From contig NZ_JAWMQR010000002.1 of NCBI RefSeq assembly GCF_033283405.1, positions 62,001 through 126,000 of the forward strand: a stretch of DNA of 64,000 nucleotides, written 5' to 3'. Shown in pieces: positions 37,101-45,464 of the stretch. The stretch comes from Halioxenophilus sp033283405. Its GTDB lineage: Bacteria > Pseudomonadota > Gammaproteobacteria > Pseudomonadales > Cellvibrionaceae. The notes beneath the pieces were generated by a model. The model did not search any database. It was not told where the DNA came from and saw nothing but the letters and a program-made list of their open reading frames with translations. The translations under genes were made by a program, and so were the position numbers. The stretch's first letter is position 1. Each line of letters begins with the position of its first letter.

Positions 37101-38528
37101 TTAGTAGTCGGACTGACTGATGTACTCGGGTGCCAAGTTCTCAAAGCGGGTGAACTTGCCAACAAAGGCCGCCCGACAGGTGCCGATTTCACCATTACGC
37201 TGCTTGCCGATAATCAGCTCGGCGATACCCTTGTCCGGACTCTCTTCGTTGTAGTACTCGTCGCGATAGATAAACAGAATCACGTCGGCGTCCTGCTCGA
37301 TGGCGCCCGACTCCCGCAGGTCGGAGTTCATGGGGCGCTTGTTGGGCCGCTGCTCCACCCCCCGGTTGAGCTGGGAGAGCGCAATCACCGGGCATTCAAA
37401 CTCTTTGGCAATGGCCTTCAGTGAGCGCGAGATCTCCGAGATCTCCTGGGTTCTGCCCTCACTTTTGCCCGCCACCTGCATCAGCTGCAGGTAGTCGATC
37501 ATGATCAGGCCGGGGGAGCCGAACTCACGCTCGATACGGCGCACCCGGGCGCGAACTTCCTGCGGAGTAAGACCAGCCGTGTCGTCGATAAACAACTGCT
37601 TGTCTTTCAGCTTGCCCATGGCGGCGGAGAGCTTCGGCCAATCCTCCTCGGTTAAGCTGCCGTTGCGGATCTTGCCCTGATCGATGCGCCCCACCGAGGA
37701 GAGCATCCGCATCATCAGGGCGTTGGCCGGCATCTCCAGGCTGAACACCAATACCGGCTTCGATTGGGTAAACAGGCCCGCCTCAACAAAGTTGAGCGCC
37801 AGGGCGGTTTTGCCCATGGAGGGACGCGCCGCCAGCACGATCATTTCGCCACTCTGCCAGCCGGAGGTGCGTTGATCCAACTCCTCGAGGCCGGTGGAGA
37901 GGCCGGTGATATCTTTGTCGGAGCGAAACAGCTCATCAATGCGCTCCACCGTCTCTTTCAGCAGGGTGTTCATCTTCTGGAAGCCACCCTGCTTGGGCCG
38001 GCCCTCGACAATCTCGGCCACCCGCTTCTCCGCCAGCTGTAACAGCTCGTCGGCACCGAGGCCGGCGGGGTTGAAACTGGTGCGGCTGATTTCACCGGCG
38101 GTGTCGATCAATTTGCGCAGGGTGGAGCGCTCCGCCACGATGCGGGCGTAGGCCACCACGTTGACCGCACCGGGCGTGTTGGCCGCCAGCGCGGTCAGGT
38201 AGCCGATGCCACCGACGGCATCGAGCTGCTCGTGCTTCTCCAGCTCTTCCGCCAGGGTGACCACATCCATGGGCAGCGAGGCCGCCTCCAGGCGCCCCAT
38301 CATGGCGTAGATGGTGCGGTGATTGGCGGCGTAGAAGTCCTCTTCGGTAATCACCTCGGCGACACTGTCGAAGCGGTGATTCTCAAGCATCAACGCCCCC
38401 AGCACAGCCTGCTCCGCCTCCAGCGAGTGCGGCAACACCTGCGCGGCTTCGATAGTGGCAGGCGCCTCCAGCTCATCGTAGGCGGAGTCGGGAATGGGCT
38501 CGAAAGGGATGGGCTCGGAGTCGTTCAT
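37101..38528 (-). CDS. dnaB: replicative DNA helicase DnaB
   Basis: DnaB is the hexameric 5'-3' helicase of the replication fork. The 475-residue protein has the N-terminal primase-binding domain and a RecA-like ATPase domain with Walker A ARPSMGKTALALN, the FSLEMPANALMMR segment and Walker B LIMIDYLQLM. No intein interrupts it. The first ~30 residues, rich in Glu and Pro, are not conserved. It lies downstream of rplI, the Pseudomonas order, but is followed by panC and not by the alanine racemase gene that is often found there. Confidence 0.97.
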   Translation of the reverse strand: MNDSEPIPFEPIPDSAYDELEAPATIEAAQVLPHSLEAEQAVLGALMLENHRFDSVAEVITEEDFYAANHRTIYAMMGRLEAASLPMDVVTLAEELEKHEQLDAVGGIGYLTALAANTPGAVNVVAYARIVAERSTLRKLIDTAGEISRTSFNPAGLGADELLQLAEKRVAEIVEGRPKQGGFQKMNTLLKETVERIDELFRSDKDITGLSTGLEELDQRTSGWQSGEMIVLAARPSMGKTALALNFVEAGLFTQSKPVLVFSLEMPANALMMRMLSSVGRIDQGKIRNGSLTEEDWPKLSAAMGKLKDKQLFIDDTAGLTPQEVRARVRRIEREFGSPGLIMIDYLQLMQVAGKSEGRTQEISEISRSLKAIAKEFECPVIALSQLNRGVEQRPNKRPMNSDLRESGAIEQDADVILFIYRDEYYNEESPDKGIAELIIGKQRNGEIGTCRAAFVGKFTRFENLAPEYISQSDY

Positions 38529-38708
38529 GGGTGCTTAAACAGGTTCTGGTCGCCAATAAATCTGCTGCAAAGCCGGGTAGCTTACCATCGAATCCGGCGC
38601 TTTGAGAGGCCTAATTTGGCAGGCCAGGGTCTATCGCCCGCCAGCACAGCCCCTTAGTCAGACCATTAATTCGCTGGCTGGGCGAGCTGCCGTTCGCGGG
38701 CAGAAACG
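38529..38708. other. 180 bases of the dnaB-rplI gap, no feature seen
   Basis: Together with the terminator and repeat below this makes a 328-base gap. It must hold the dnaB promoter, since the rplI operon appears to end at the terminator before it, but I cannot place a convincing -35/-10 pair. Confidence 0.3.
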
Positions 38709-38739
38709 AAAAAAGCGAATGGCCGAAACCATTCGCTTT
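38709..38739 (-). terminator. terminator of the rpsF-rpsR-DUF2232-rplI operon
   Basis: On the minus strand AAAGCGAATGG and CCATTCGCTTT form a perfect 11-bp stem around a 6-base loop, running into T residues. It lies about 120 bases after the rplI stop codon, so dnaB likely has its own promoter. Confidence 0.85.
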
Positions 38740-38784
38740 GGGTCTTGCACGTTTGCAATCCGACGACTGCAACCAAGCGGCTAG

Positions 38785-38868
38785 TTGCTCGGTAACTTAC
38801 TGAGTAACTTACTCGGTAACTTCCCCGGCAACGTAATTTCGCAGTTTACTTGGCGCTTACTCGGCAAC
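38785..38868. repeat. degenerate 12-bp tandem repeat spanning the end of rplI
   Basis: Four adjacent 12-mers (TTGCTCGGTAAC, TTACTGAGTAAC, TTACTCGGTAAC, TTCCCCGGCAAC) start at 38785, 38797, 38809 and 38821. The last twelve bases of rplI (TTACTCGGCAAC at 38857) are another copy, exactly 72 bases (6 x 12) from the first. Each copy read in the rplI frame encodes Val-Thr/Ala-Glu then usually a stop. The two units in between have decayed. Confidence 0.75.
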
Positions 38869-39306
38869 GACAACGACTTTGAGAACTTGAGTCACTTCGG
38901 TGTGCAGTTGCAGGTCGATATCGTACTCACCCAGGTCGCGCAGCGCGCCCTCGGGCAATTTGACTTCGGCTTTGGCAACGGCCACGCCGGCAGCGGTGAT
39001 CGCGTCGGCAATGTCGCGAGTACCGACAGAACCGAACAGTTTACCTTCGTCACCGGCTTTGGCGGTGATGGTTACCTGTACCAGTTCAGCCAGCTTCTCG
39101 GCACGTGCAGTGGCTTCAGAAGCCTTTTCAGCGGCAGCCGCTTCCAGTTCAGCACGACGAGCTTCGAACTCAGCCACGTTTTTCTCAGTGGCTGGCAGAG
39201 CCTTGCCCTGAGGCACCAAAAAGTTACGACCATAGCCGGCTTTGACAGAGACCTTGTCACCAATCTTGCCAAGCTTGCCCACTTTCTCGAGCAGAATAAC
39301 TTCCAT
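38857..39306 (-). CDS. rplI: 50S ribosomal protein L9
   Basis: This 149-residue protein is a full-length L9: the N-terminal rRNA-binding domain (MEVILLEKVGKLGKIGDKV, GYGRNFLVPQGKA), the long connecting helix rich in Ala/Glu and the C-terminal domain. It is the last gene of the rpsF-rpsR operon. Its 3' end is one unit of a 12-bp tandem array, which may have shaped its last residues (VVVAE). Confidence 0.97.
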   Translation of the reverse strand: MEVILLEKVGKLGKIGDKVSVKAGYGRNFLVPQGKALPATEKNVAEFEARRAELEAAAAEKASEATARAEKLAELVQVTITAKAGDEGKLFGSVGTRDIADAITAAGVAVAKAEVKLPEGALRDLGEYDIDLQLHTEVTQVLKVVVVAE

Positions 39307-39349
39307 CTCGTTTACCCTCTGTTAAATAGTCGGTCGCAGCTACAGTGCG

Positions 39350-40267
39350 CTACGACTTGGGCGTAAACCGCCCGCGTAAATTTAAGAAACTGTCCAAAAT
39401 TGCCAGCAGTGCCAGTAGGGTCCGAACCGGAGCCACAAAAATCAGCACTGCGTAGAACACCACCAGCCAATGGCCGCCAAGCCCGCGGGCTTTAAACAGC
39501 CAGTGCATCAACCCCAACCCCACCAGGCAGGGAGGGGTGATAAACAGGGCCGACCAGATGAGATAGTCGTTCCCTGCCCAATAGCAGTAGAAGGTCGCCG
39601 CCATGCAGGCCAGGGCCATGGGCAGGCCCATGCGCAACCCGTGAAACTCCTGCTGGAAGCCACCGGGGTTATAGAGCATCGCCTGCCACCAGCGCGCCAT
39701 GAGTAACCCGGGTATTGCCGAGGTTAAACAGGCCAGCGCCATAGCGCCCAGAGTATTGCGGTTGGTTAGCAAATCCAGCGTGGCTCGCAACTCGGCCACA
39801 CCCACTTCCCCGCTCTGCAACTCTGGCGGCACACCGCCGCTTTCCCAGGCAGCAATCACCTGCTCTATAGCCGCTCGCCAGGCGTTGGTGATTTCGGTAA
39901 CCGCCGCGGGTACCAGCCAATAGATGACCAGAACCGCCAACAGGGTACTGCCGATAATCGCCGCCAGGGCGTGATTCCAGGAGCGGCTCCAACGCAGTAC
40001 CAGCGCTGCGAACACCAGTGCCGGAAAGGTGGCCAGGTAAACCAGCATCACCAACTTGGTGGCGAAACTGGTACCAAACAGGCCATCCGCTGCGTTGGGT
40101 GCTATGGCACTACCGGTGAGCAAAATCACCGTCGGCGCAATCGCCGCCAGTAACACCGTTACACCCCGGCTACTGCCCAGGCGCAAAAACACCAGGGCGA
40201 CCGCCGCGTGGCTGACTACGGGAATCCCCAGAATCGCCACCAGAGCGGCCTGAAAGCGGCCTCGCAT
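39350..40267 (-). CDS. DUF2232 / YybS-like membrane protein
   Basis: A 305-residue inner-membrane protein with about eight hydrophobic helices and no catalytic motif I can name. Its position between rpsR and rplI is the same as in Pseudomonas, where the gene is a conserved hypothetical of this family. It is transcribed with the ribosomal genes, 43 bases before rplI. Function is unknown. Confidence 0.85.
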   Translation of the reverse strand: MRGRFQAALVAILGIPVVSHAAVALVFLRLGSSRGVTVLLAAIAPTVILLTGSAIAPNAADGLFGTSFATKLVMLVYLATFPALVFAALVLRWSRSWNHALAAIIGSTLLAVLVIYWLVPAAVTEITNAWRAAIEQVIAAWESGGVPPELQSGEVGVAELRATLDLLTNRNTLGAMALACLTSAIPGLLMARWWQAMLYNPGGFQQEFHGLRMGLPMALACMAATFYCYWAGNDYLIWSALFITPPCLVGLGLMHWLFKARGLGGHWLVVFYAVLIFVAPVRTLLALLAILDSFLNLRGRFTPKS

Positions 40268-40328
40268 TATGTATTGTGCTAACGCACGAAAAAGCTGTGC
40301 CAGAGCACGCTCCCTGTTCTACTTTTCT

Positions 40329-40556
40329 CTATTCGTGGCTGTCAGTGTATGGCAGCAGTGCCAGGTAGCGAGCGCGTTTGATCGCAGTCGCCAATTGGCG
40401 TTGGTATTTCGCCTGAGTACCAGTGATACGGCTGGGCACAATTTTACCGGTTTCGGTAATGTAGGCCTTCAGGGTATCCAGGTCTTTGTAATCAATCTGA
40501 TCGACACCTTCAGCGGTGAAGCGACAGAATTTACGACGTCGGAAAAATCGAGCCAT
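40329..40556 (-). CDS. rpsR: 30S ribosomal protein S18
   Basis: A 75-residue S18, complete: ARFFRRRKFCRFTAEG near the start and SRITGTQAKYQRQLA at the centre are the family hallmarks, with RARYLALLPY near the end. It forms a heterodimer with S6 on the 30S platform. It is encoded 11 bases after rpsF in the same operon, the universal arrangement. The Cys in KFC is the only one of the zinc-type cysteines kept. Confidence 0.98.
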   Translation of the reverse strand: MARFFRRRKFCRFTAEGVDQIDYKDLDTLKAYITETGKIVPSRITGTQAKYQRQLATAIKRARYLALLPYTDSHE

Positions 40557-40567
40557 GGATATCCCCC

Positions 40568-41008
40568 TTACTCTTCTTCGTTTTCTTCAACAGCGGCATC
40601 TTCATCTTCTTCAGATGAGTCATCGTCGCTGTCGTTGTCTTCACGGGCCTGGCGCTCTTCGCGGCGAGACTTACGCTCGCGGCTCTCTTGCTCGGCCTTC
40701 ATGATGGGGGATTCGCCGGTGATGGCTTCGTCGCAACGGATAACCATGCTACGCAGAACGGCATCGTTGTAACGGAAGTTGGTGGTCAGCTCTTCCAGAA
40801 CTTCATTCGAGCACTCAACATTCATCAGAATGTAGTGGGCTTTGTGAATTTTGTTGATGGAGTAAGCCATTTGACGACGGCCCCAGTCTTCCATGCGGTG
40901 TACTGCACCGCCGGCCTCTTTGATTGAGCTGGTGTAACGCTCAACCATGCTGGGCACCTGCTCGCTCTGGTCAGGATGGACCAGAAACACAATTTCGTAG
41001 TGACGCAT
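40568..41008 (-). CDS. rpsF: 30S ribosomal protein S6
   Basis: A 146-residue S6, with the ferredoxin-like fold (RHYEIVFLVHPDQSEQV, KAHYILMNVEC and FRYNDAVLRSMV). The last ~35 residues are extremely acidic (Asp, Glu and Ser runs ending NEEE), longer than in E. coli, where RimK adds glutamates to the C-terminus. It is the first gene of the operon. A sigma-70 promoter lies 130 bases upstream and a 5' leader of about 120 bases offers room for the S6:S18 feedback hairpin. Confidence 0.97.
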   Translation of the reverse strand: MRHYEIVFLVHPDQSEQVPSMVERYTSSIKEAGGAVHRMEDWGRRQMAYSINKIHKAHYILMNVECSNEVLEELTTNFRYNDAVLRSMVIRCDEAITGESPIMKAEQESRERKSRREERQAREDNDSDDDSSEEDEDAAVEENEEE

Positions 41009-41130
41009 GTATGCTCCTTACGGGTTAAGCCTCCCATCCGCGGGTCAGACCCGACGCACAGTGAAGCAAGGAGGGCTGCCCTCAGTAGCCTGTGACAAGC
41101 ACAGCAACCACCAAATAGCAGCCATTAAGG
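41009..41130 (-). promoter_or_regulatory. 5' leader of rpsF, possible S6:S18 autoregulatory RNA
   Basis: Bacterial rpsF messages often carry a hairpin that binds the S6:S18 complex for feedback control. Here the leader is long enough and contains GC-rich hairpins (for example CGGGT/ACCCG at 41041-41053). I cannot confirm the diagnostic bulge by eye. Confidence 0.3.
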
Positions 41131-41137
41131 GGCGCGG

Positions 41138-41166
41138 ATTGTAGATAAAAAGAACAGCCAGCGCAA
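41138..41166 (-). promoter_or_regulatory. sigma-70 promoter of the rpsF operon
   Basis: On the minus strand TTGCGC and TACAAT are separated by exactly 17 bases and read toward rpsF. The pair matches the consensus at most positions and is the best promoter I saw in the window. Confidence 0.65.
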
Positions 41167-41168
41167 TA

Positions 41169-41193
41169 GTATTGCCGCAATCAGCGGCAATAC
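41169..41193 (-). terminator. hairpin after the ridA gene, likely terminator
   Basis: GTATTGCCGC and GCGGCAATAC form a perfect 10-bp stem with a 5-base loop, 43 bases after the exported RidA gene. A T-rich stretch lies about 15 bases further, so termination may be weak. It sits directly before the rpsF promoter. Confidence 0.45.
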
Positions 41194-41235
41194 CGGGCAG
41201 TTTTGGCTCAGAGGGGTGGGGTTTGGCTGGCAGGA

Positions 41236-41694
41236 TTAGGGATTGGGGACGGCACCGATGCACTCAACCTCCACCCGCGCGCCCAGGGCCAGACCGTTGG
41301 CCCCCAGAGCACTGCGCACCGGGTAGGGATCGCTAAAGTAGGTTTTATAGATGGCGTTGAACGCGCCCCACTCGGCGATATCGGCCAACATCACCGTGCA
41401 CTTCACCAGGTCGCTCATGGCGTAGCCTGCGGATTCCAGCGCGGCTTTCACGTTGTCCATGGTCTGCTTGGCCTCCGCTTCCATACCACCTTCAACCAAA
41501 GTGAGCGTGCCTGGCTTAACGCCAATGGTACCGGCCAGATAGATGGTGTCGTTCACCACCGCCACTTCCGAAAAAGGGACCCCCTGCGGGTAAACAGCCC
41601 CCTTGTGAATCAGTGCCACATCGGCTGCCTGGGCAACCCAGGCGCTACTGGCGGCGAGGGAGATGAGTAAAACACGACAAACTTGCAAAAACAT
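41236..41694 (-). CDS. exported RidA/YjgF-family protein
   Basis: A RidA-like enamine/imine deaminase fold of about 125 residues behind a signal peptide (MFLQVCRVLLISLAASSAWVAQA). The Arg of YPVRSALG and the C-terminal EVECIGAV, as well as YLAGTIGV, are in place. RidA proteins remove reactive enamines made by PLP enzymes in the cytoplasm; a periplasmic version must have a different substrate. The ATG before the signal peptide was chosen; the frame is open further upstream but overlaps the macrodomain gene. It lies 34 bases after that gene on the same strand. Confidence 0.85.
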   Translation of the reverse strand: MFLQVCRVLLISLAASSAWVAQAADVALIHKGAVYPQGVPFSEVAVVNDTIYLAGTIGVKPGTLTLVEGGMEAEAKQTMDNVKAALESAGYAMSDLVKCTVMLADIAEWGAFNAIYKTYFSDPYPVRSALGANGLALGARVEVECIGAVPNP

Positions 41695-41728
41695 AACGGG
41701 GGGAGTCTCCAATCTATATAAGGATGAT

Positions 41729-42238
41729 TTAACGCTCGCTGAGCACCTGCTGCCAAACCCGGAAGAGTTCCGCATCGAACAGATAGAAGCTCAACACCAA
41801 CTCGGCAAACTCTGGCTCGCAGGCCACCGCCAGGGCGATTTCCGCCGCCTCTTGCCAGGGATAACCGAAAACGCCACAGGAGATGGCCGGCAGCGCCACC
41901 GTCTGACACTGGTTCGCTAACGCCAGCCGCAACGAGTTGGTGTAAGCGTCACGCAAAGATTGCGCCGGATTGGCGGAGTGTTGATAGACTGGCCCCACCG
42001 TGTGAATCACATAGCGGGCGGGCAGCTGAAATCCGGGCGTGATTCGCGCCTGCCCGGTGGCGCAGCGCTCCCCGTCGATAGCCGGAATCGCCCGGCAGGC
42101 GGCCAGCAGTTCGGGCCCCGCCGCCCGGTGAATAGCACCATCGACGCCACCACCACCCAGCAGACTGGGATTGGCGGCGTTAACAATGGCATCCACTTCT
42201 GCCCGGGTGATATCACCCTGCAGTAGTTGAATAGTCAT
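41729..42238 (-). CDS. macrodomain O-acetyl-ADP-ribose deacetylase (YmdB-like)
   Basis: A 169-residue stand-alone macrodomain. The ADP-ribose-binding motifs are clear: VDAIVNAANPSLLGGGGVDGAIHRAAG near the N-terminus (positions about 12-38) and the later ISCGVFGYPWQEAAEIAL loop. Such proteins deacetylate O-acetyl-ADP-ribose and can remove ADP-ribose from targets. It is flanked on the same strand by the GT2 gene (3 bases upstream) and the exported RidA gene. Confidence 0.93.
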   Translation of the reverse strand: MTIQLLQGDITRAEVDAIVNAANPSLLGGGGVDGAIHRAAGPELLAACRAIPAIDGERCATGQARITPGFQLPARYVIHTVGPVYQHSANPAQSLRDAYTNSLRLALANQCQTVALPAISCGVFGYPWQEAAEIALAVACEPEFAELVLSFYLFDAELFRVWQQVLSER

Positions 42239-42241
42239 AAG

Positions 42242-43411
42242 CTACTCGCGTTCGGTACGCTTCCACTGCGTCTGTTTTTTCTTAAAAAAGCCGGTATAGA
42301 GCCCCAGTTTCGACACCACATAGACAGGCAGAAAGAGCAACTCTTTGGGGCTGAGAATAGAACGCCCCAGTGCCAGCCAGATCACCAGAACCGAGGTGAT
42401 TACCGCCGCCACCAGCGCCGACACCAGGTAAGCGGCCGCGCCCACCTCAAGCACCAGGCCGAGCAGGGTAAAGGCCACAAACACCGCCACCGAACAGAGC
42501 AGCAACAGCGACAGGGGTGGCACGGTCAAGTCCAGCATAAAGGCAAAAATCGCCGGCGACTGCCGCTGCAGCGCAGCCTTAAACAGTGGCGGCGTGAATT
42601 TCTGGATCATCCCCATATGGCCGTGCTCCCATCGCTCCCGCTGGGATTGCAGTGCCTCTTTAGTGCTCGGCAGGCGGCTTTCGACCCGGGCGTCGTTCAA
42701 AAACAGGGCACCCTTGCCCAGGCAGGTCAATTCGATGCCGAGCTTCATATCCTCGACGATTTCACCCGAGGCGATAGAAATAGTGGAGATATCCGGCCAA
42801 TTAAAAGCCATTCCGGAGCCCAGCAGCGGCACCGACATACCCAGGGTGGTTGCCCCTTTACAACGCACCTCGTTTTTCACCAACACGGCAAACTCAGAGA
42901 TTTTGATCGGCAGGCTCGCCTCTGGCGGCGCCTTTAACAGGTAGCTCGATTGCACAGGGCGCTGGTACTGCCGGGCGGCGCACTTCAGTTTTTTAATGGC
43001 GCCGGGTAGCGCCTGACAATCGGCATCGACAATCACCACCACCTCGGGCGGGTCGGCGCGCAGATACTCAATACCGTGGGCCAGGGCGTAACCCTTGCCC
43101 CGCTGCTGATCATTGAAGCGCTCGAGCACCACACAGCCGGCCTCGCGGGCGATGTTGGCGGTGTTATCGCTGCAGTTATCGGCCACCACCACAATCTCAT
43201 CGCCGGGCTCCAGTTGCGCCTGCAAAATTTCCAGCGTCGGCAACAAGCCAAGCTCTTCGTCGTGCGCCGGAATCAGTATCGAGCAGCGCACACTCTGGCT
43301 CTCATCCACCGGCCGGCAGCGGTAGCCGAGGGCAGCCACACACTCCACCACAAACATACCCAAGGGCACAGCCACAATCAGAGCTATCACCCAACAAACG
43401 AGTGCCACCAT
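42242..43411 (-). CDS. family 2 glycosyltransferase (membrane)
   Basis: A 389-residue membrane-bound GT2. An N-terminal helix (VCWVIALIVAVPLGMFVV) is followed by the GT-A nucleotide-sugar domain (ILIPAHDEELGLLPTL, VADNCSDNTANIA, VIVDADCQALP) and, after the catalytic QRERWEHG-type (Q/R)xxRW motif, two to three C-terminal membrane helices. This is the plan of polysaccharide synthases and exporters of beta-linked glycans. It is transcribed away from the GT4 gene. The sugar cannot be told. Confidence 0.9.
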   Translation of the reverse strand: MVALVCWVIALIVAVPLGMFVVECVAALGYRCRPVDESQSVRCSILIPAHDEELGLLPTLEILQAQLEPGDEIVVVADNCSDNTANIAREAGCVVLERFNDQQRGKGYALAHGIEYLRADPPEVVVIVDADCQALPGAIKKLKCAARQYQRPVQSSYLLKAPPEASLPIKISEFAVLVKNEVRCKGATTLGMSVPLLGSGMAFNWPDISTISIASGEIVEDMKLGIELTCLGKGALFLNDARVESRLPSTKEALQSQRERWEHGHMGMIQKFTPPLFKAALQRQSPAIFAFMLDLTVPPLSLLLLCSVAVFVAFTLLGLVLEVGAAAYLVSALVAAVITSVLVIWLALGRSILSPKELLFLPVYVVSKLGLYTGFFKKKQTQWKRTERE

Positions 43412-43825
43412 GTTGACTCCATCAACTCAATTAATCCTCGGTGCCAACAGCCAGAGAGCTGCCGGACATCCGCAAAGAATAGCAATACCCAACGCCGCAT
43501 CGCCACCTCTAACTGCACCCGGATTACCCGAGCCACAGCTGGTGACCGTTAAACCGACAATTAGCACGGCTCACCATTAAAACTTTGAGTTCTGTCGGGC
43601 TTGCCCGTAAAGTATGGCGAGCCAAAGCACCCGAAACCAAAGGATGGTTAACCTATGTTGCTCACCTGTTACGCAACACCCCCGCAGGACTCGCCACCCG
43701 TAGCCACCACTCGCGCTACCGCTTATCCCCCAGGCCCCATTGCCCTGTTCGGCTTGGCTTTATAAATCCCGCGCTGTTGTGCGAACCCCCAACTCACTCC
43801 CCGGTAACTCAGCTACCTGCAAATT
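43412..43825. other. 414-base gap between two divergent glycosyltransferase genes
   Basis: No gene, tRNA or terminator is visible. It presumably carries the two promoters. No clean -35/-10 pair stood out, and the GT4 start has no clear ribosome-binding site. Confidence 0.3.
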
Positions 43826-45040
43826 ATGAAAATAGGCTACCTAAGCAACATCTACCCGGTCACCAGCGGTACCTTTATTCGCCGTGAAATACACGCCCTG
43901 GAGCGACAGGGCGTCACCATCAAGCGTTTCGCCTTCCGCACCTGGACGGAAGAGCTGGTCGACCCGGCCGATATCGCCGAGCGCGAAGTCACCCACTACC
44001 TGCTCTCCGGCAACAGCAAAAATCTGCTCAAGAATGGTTTAAAAACGCTGCTCGGCCGGCCCAAATATTTCTGGCGGGCGCTGAAGATTGCCCGGGAATT
44101 AAACCGCAACGCCAAGGGGCCACTGGTCCACCACATCGCCTATTTTCTGGAGGCCTGCAGCCTGTTTGTCGAAACAGAAAAAGAGGCCATCGACCATGTA
44201 CACGCCCACTACTCGACCAACACCGCCGCCGTGGCGATGCTTTGCCGGGAGCTGGGCGGGCCGACCTTCAGCTTCACCGTGCACGGCCCGGATGAGTTCG
44301 ATGCCCCCTACCACTCCAGCATGCCATTGAAAGTGGCCAAAGCGGCATTTGTGGTAGCGATTACCGACTTTTGTAAATCCCAAATCGTGCGCTACAGCAG
44401 CTACGACCACTGGCACAAAATTAAGGTGTTCCGCTGTGGCATTGCCACCGACGAATTCACCCCCTCCAATCACACCTTTGACGATAACTACCAGTTAGTG
44501 TGTGTTGCGCGCATGTCGGGGCTAAAGGGCCAGATGCTCTTCCCCGAGGCGATCGCCCCGCTCACCGAAAAATATCCCAAGCTAAAAATTGTATTGGTTG
44601 GCGATGGCGACATTCGGCCACTGCTGGAGGCAAAAATTAAAGAGCTGCAACTGGAAAACTTTTTCGACCTGTGCGGCTGGCAATCCAATAAAGAGGTACA
44701 CCGCATTGTTGGTGAAAGCCGGGCACTGATTCTGGCGAGTTTTGCCGAGGGGCTGCCCATCGTCTTTATGGAGGCCTTCGCTCTGGGGCGACCGGCAGTG
44801 GCCACCTATATTGCCGGCATCCCCGAGCTGATCGATGAAGAGTGCGGCTGGGTGGTACCGGCGGGCTCTATTCAACGGCTGACAGAGGCGCTCGACAAAG
44901 TACTCGCCGCCAGCCCGGCCGAGCTGGAAGCTAAGGGCGCCGAAGGACGCCGCCGCGTGGAACAACAGCACGACATCAACGGCCTGGCCAGTAATTTAAA
45001 GGCCGCCTTTAGCGAACAGATTGAGCGCAATAATAGTTAG
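43826..45040 (+). CDS. family 4 glycosyltransferase
   Basis: A 404-residue GT-B fold enzyme with two Rossmann halves. The N-terminal half contains HVHAHYSTNTAAVAM and FSFTVHGPDEFD; the C-terminal half has LVCVARMSGLKGQ, VLVGDGDIRPLLEA and the ExxxxxE motif region ASFAEGLPIVFMEAFALG. It transfers a sugar from a nucleotide donor, probably in surface polysaccharide synthesis together with the divergent GT2. A strong terminator follows, so it is probably a single-gene transcript. Confidence 0.92.
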   Translation: MKIGYLSNIYPVTSGTFIRREIHALERQGVTIKRFAFRTWTEELVDPADIAEREVTHYLLSGNSKNLLKNGLKTLLGRPKYFWRALKIARELNRNAKGPLVHHIAYFLEACSLFVETEKEAIDHVHAHYSTNTAAVAMLCRELGGPTFSFTVHGPDEFDAPYHSSMPLKVAKAAFVVAITDFCKSQIVRYSSYDHWHKIKVFRCGIATDEFTPSNHTFDDNYQLVCVARMSGLKGQMLFPEAIAPLTEKYPKLKIVLVGDGDIRPLLEAKIKELQLENFFDLCGWQSNKEVHRIVGESRALILASFAEGLPIVFMEAFALGRPAVATYIAGIPELIDEECGWVVPAGSIQRLTEALDKVLAASPAELEAKGAEGRRRVEQQHDINGLASNLKAAFSEQIERNNS

Positions 45041-45078
45041 CGTTTTTTACCACCTGAACAACGCGCCAGCGCATCCCC

Positions 45079-45102
45079 AAGGCCCTTAACCGGGCCTTTT
45101 TT
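45079..45102 (+). terminator. rho-independent terminator after the GT4 gene
   Basis: AAGGCCC-TTAACC-GGGCCTT forms a 7-bp stem followed by six T residues, 39 bases after the glycosyltransferase stop codon. Confidence 0.9.
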
Positions 45103-45464
45103 ATGGCTGACTCCCCACCCGAAGAGCGCTAAGCCAGCGTTAAGATTCGGCGCTATCTCGCCCCTGTCGTCACTGATTCTTGCAAAAAAGTACTACGCGC
45201 AACGCCATCAAAACACAATCCACAAGCCGAAAAGAGTGGTCGAAAATGACAACAAAATTGACGGATTTAGCCATATAAAACCCAGCGACATATAGTAACG
45301 TCTCGATCGCTGAATAAAGCCGTGAAAATGGTCGATTAAATACCAATAAAAACAGAAGCAGCAAACTACAAGAATAGAATCAATCTCCAAGCGAGAAGGA
45401 CCTCATCCGCTGTTTGAACCCAACGGATCGGACAACACTAGCCCCTTAAAAATAGGGAGTGATT
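45103..45464. other. 362-base gap before the AraC gene
   Basis: Visibly more AT-rich than its surroundings. A 60-codon minus-strand frame here looks like random hydrophobic sequence and is not called. AGGGAG right before the ATG of the AraC gene is the only signal I trust. Confidence 0.3.

Noticed and set aside
41041..41053. Firm call of the S6:S18 binding hairpin
   Set aside because: Only a short GC hairpin could be seen; the diagnostic bulge was not confirmed, so the leader is listed at low confidence only.
45170..45390. Short hydrophobic minus-strand reading frames
   Set aside because: AT-rich intergenic sequence, no ribosome-binding site, no similarity I know.
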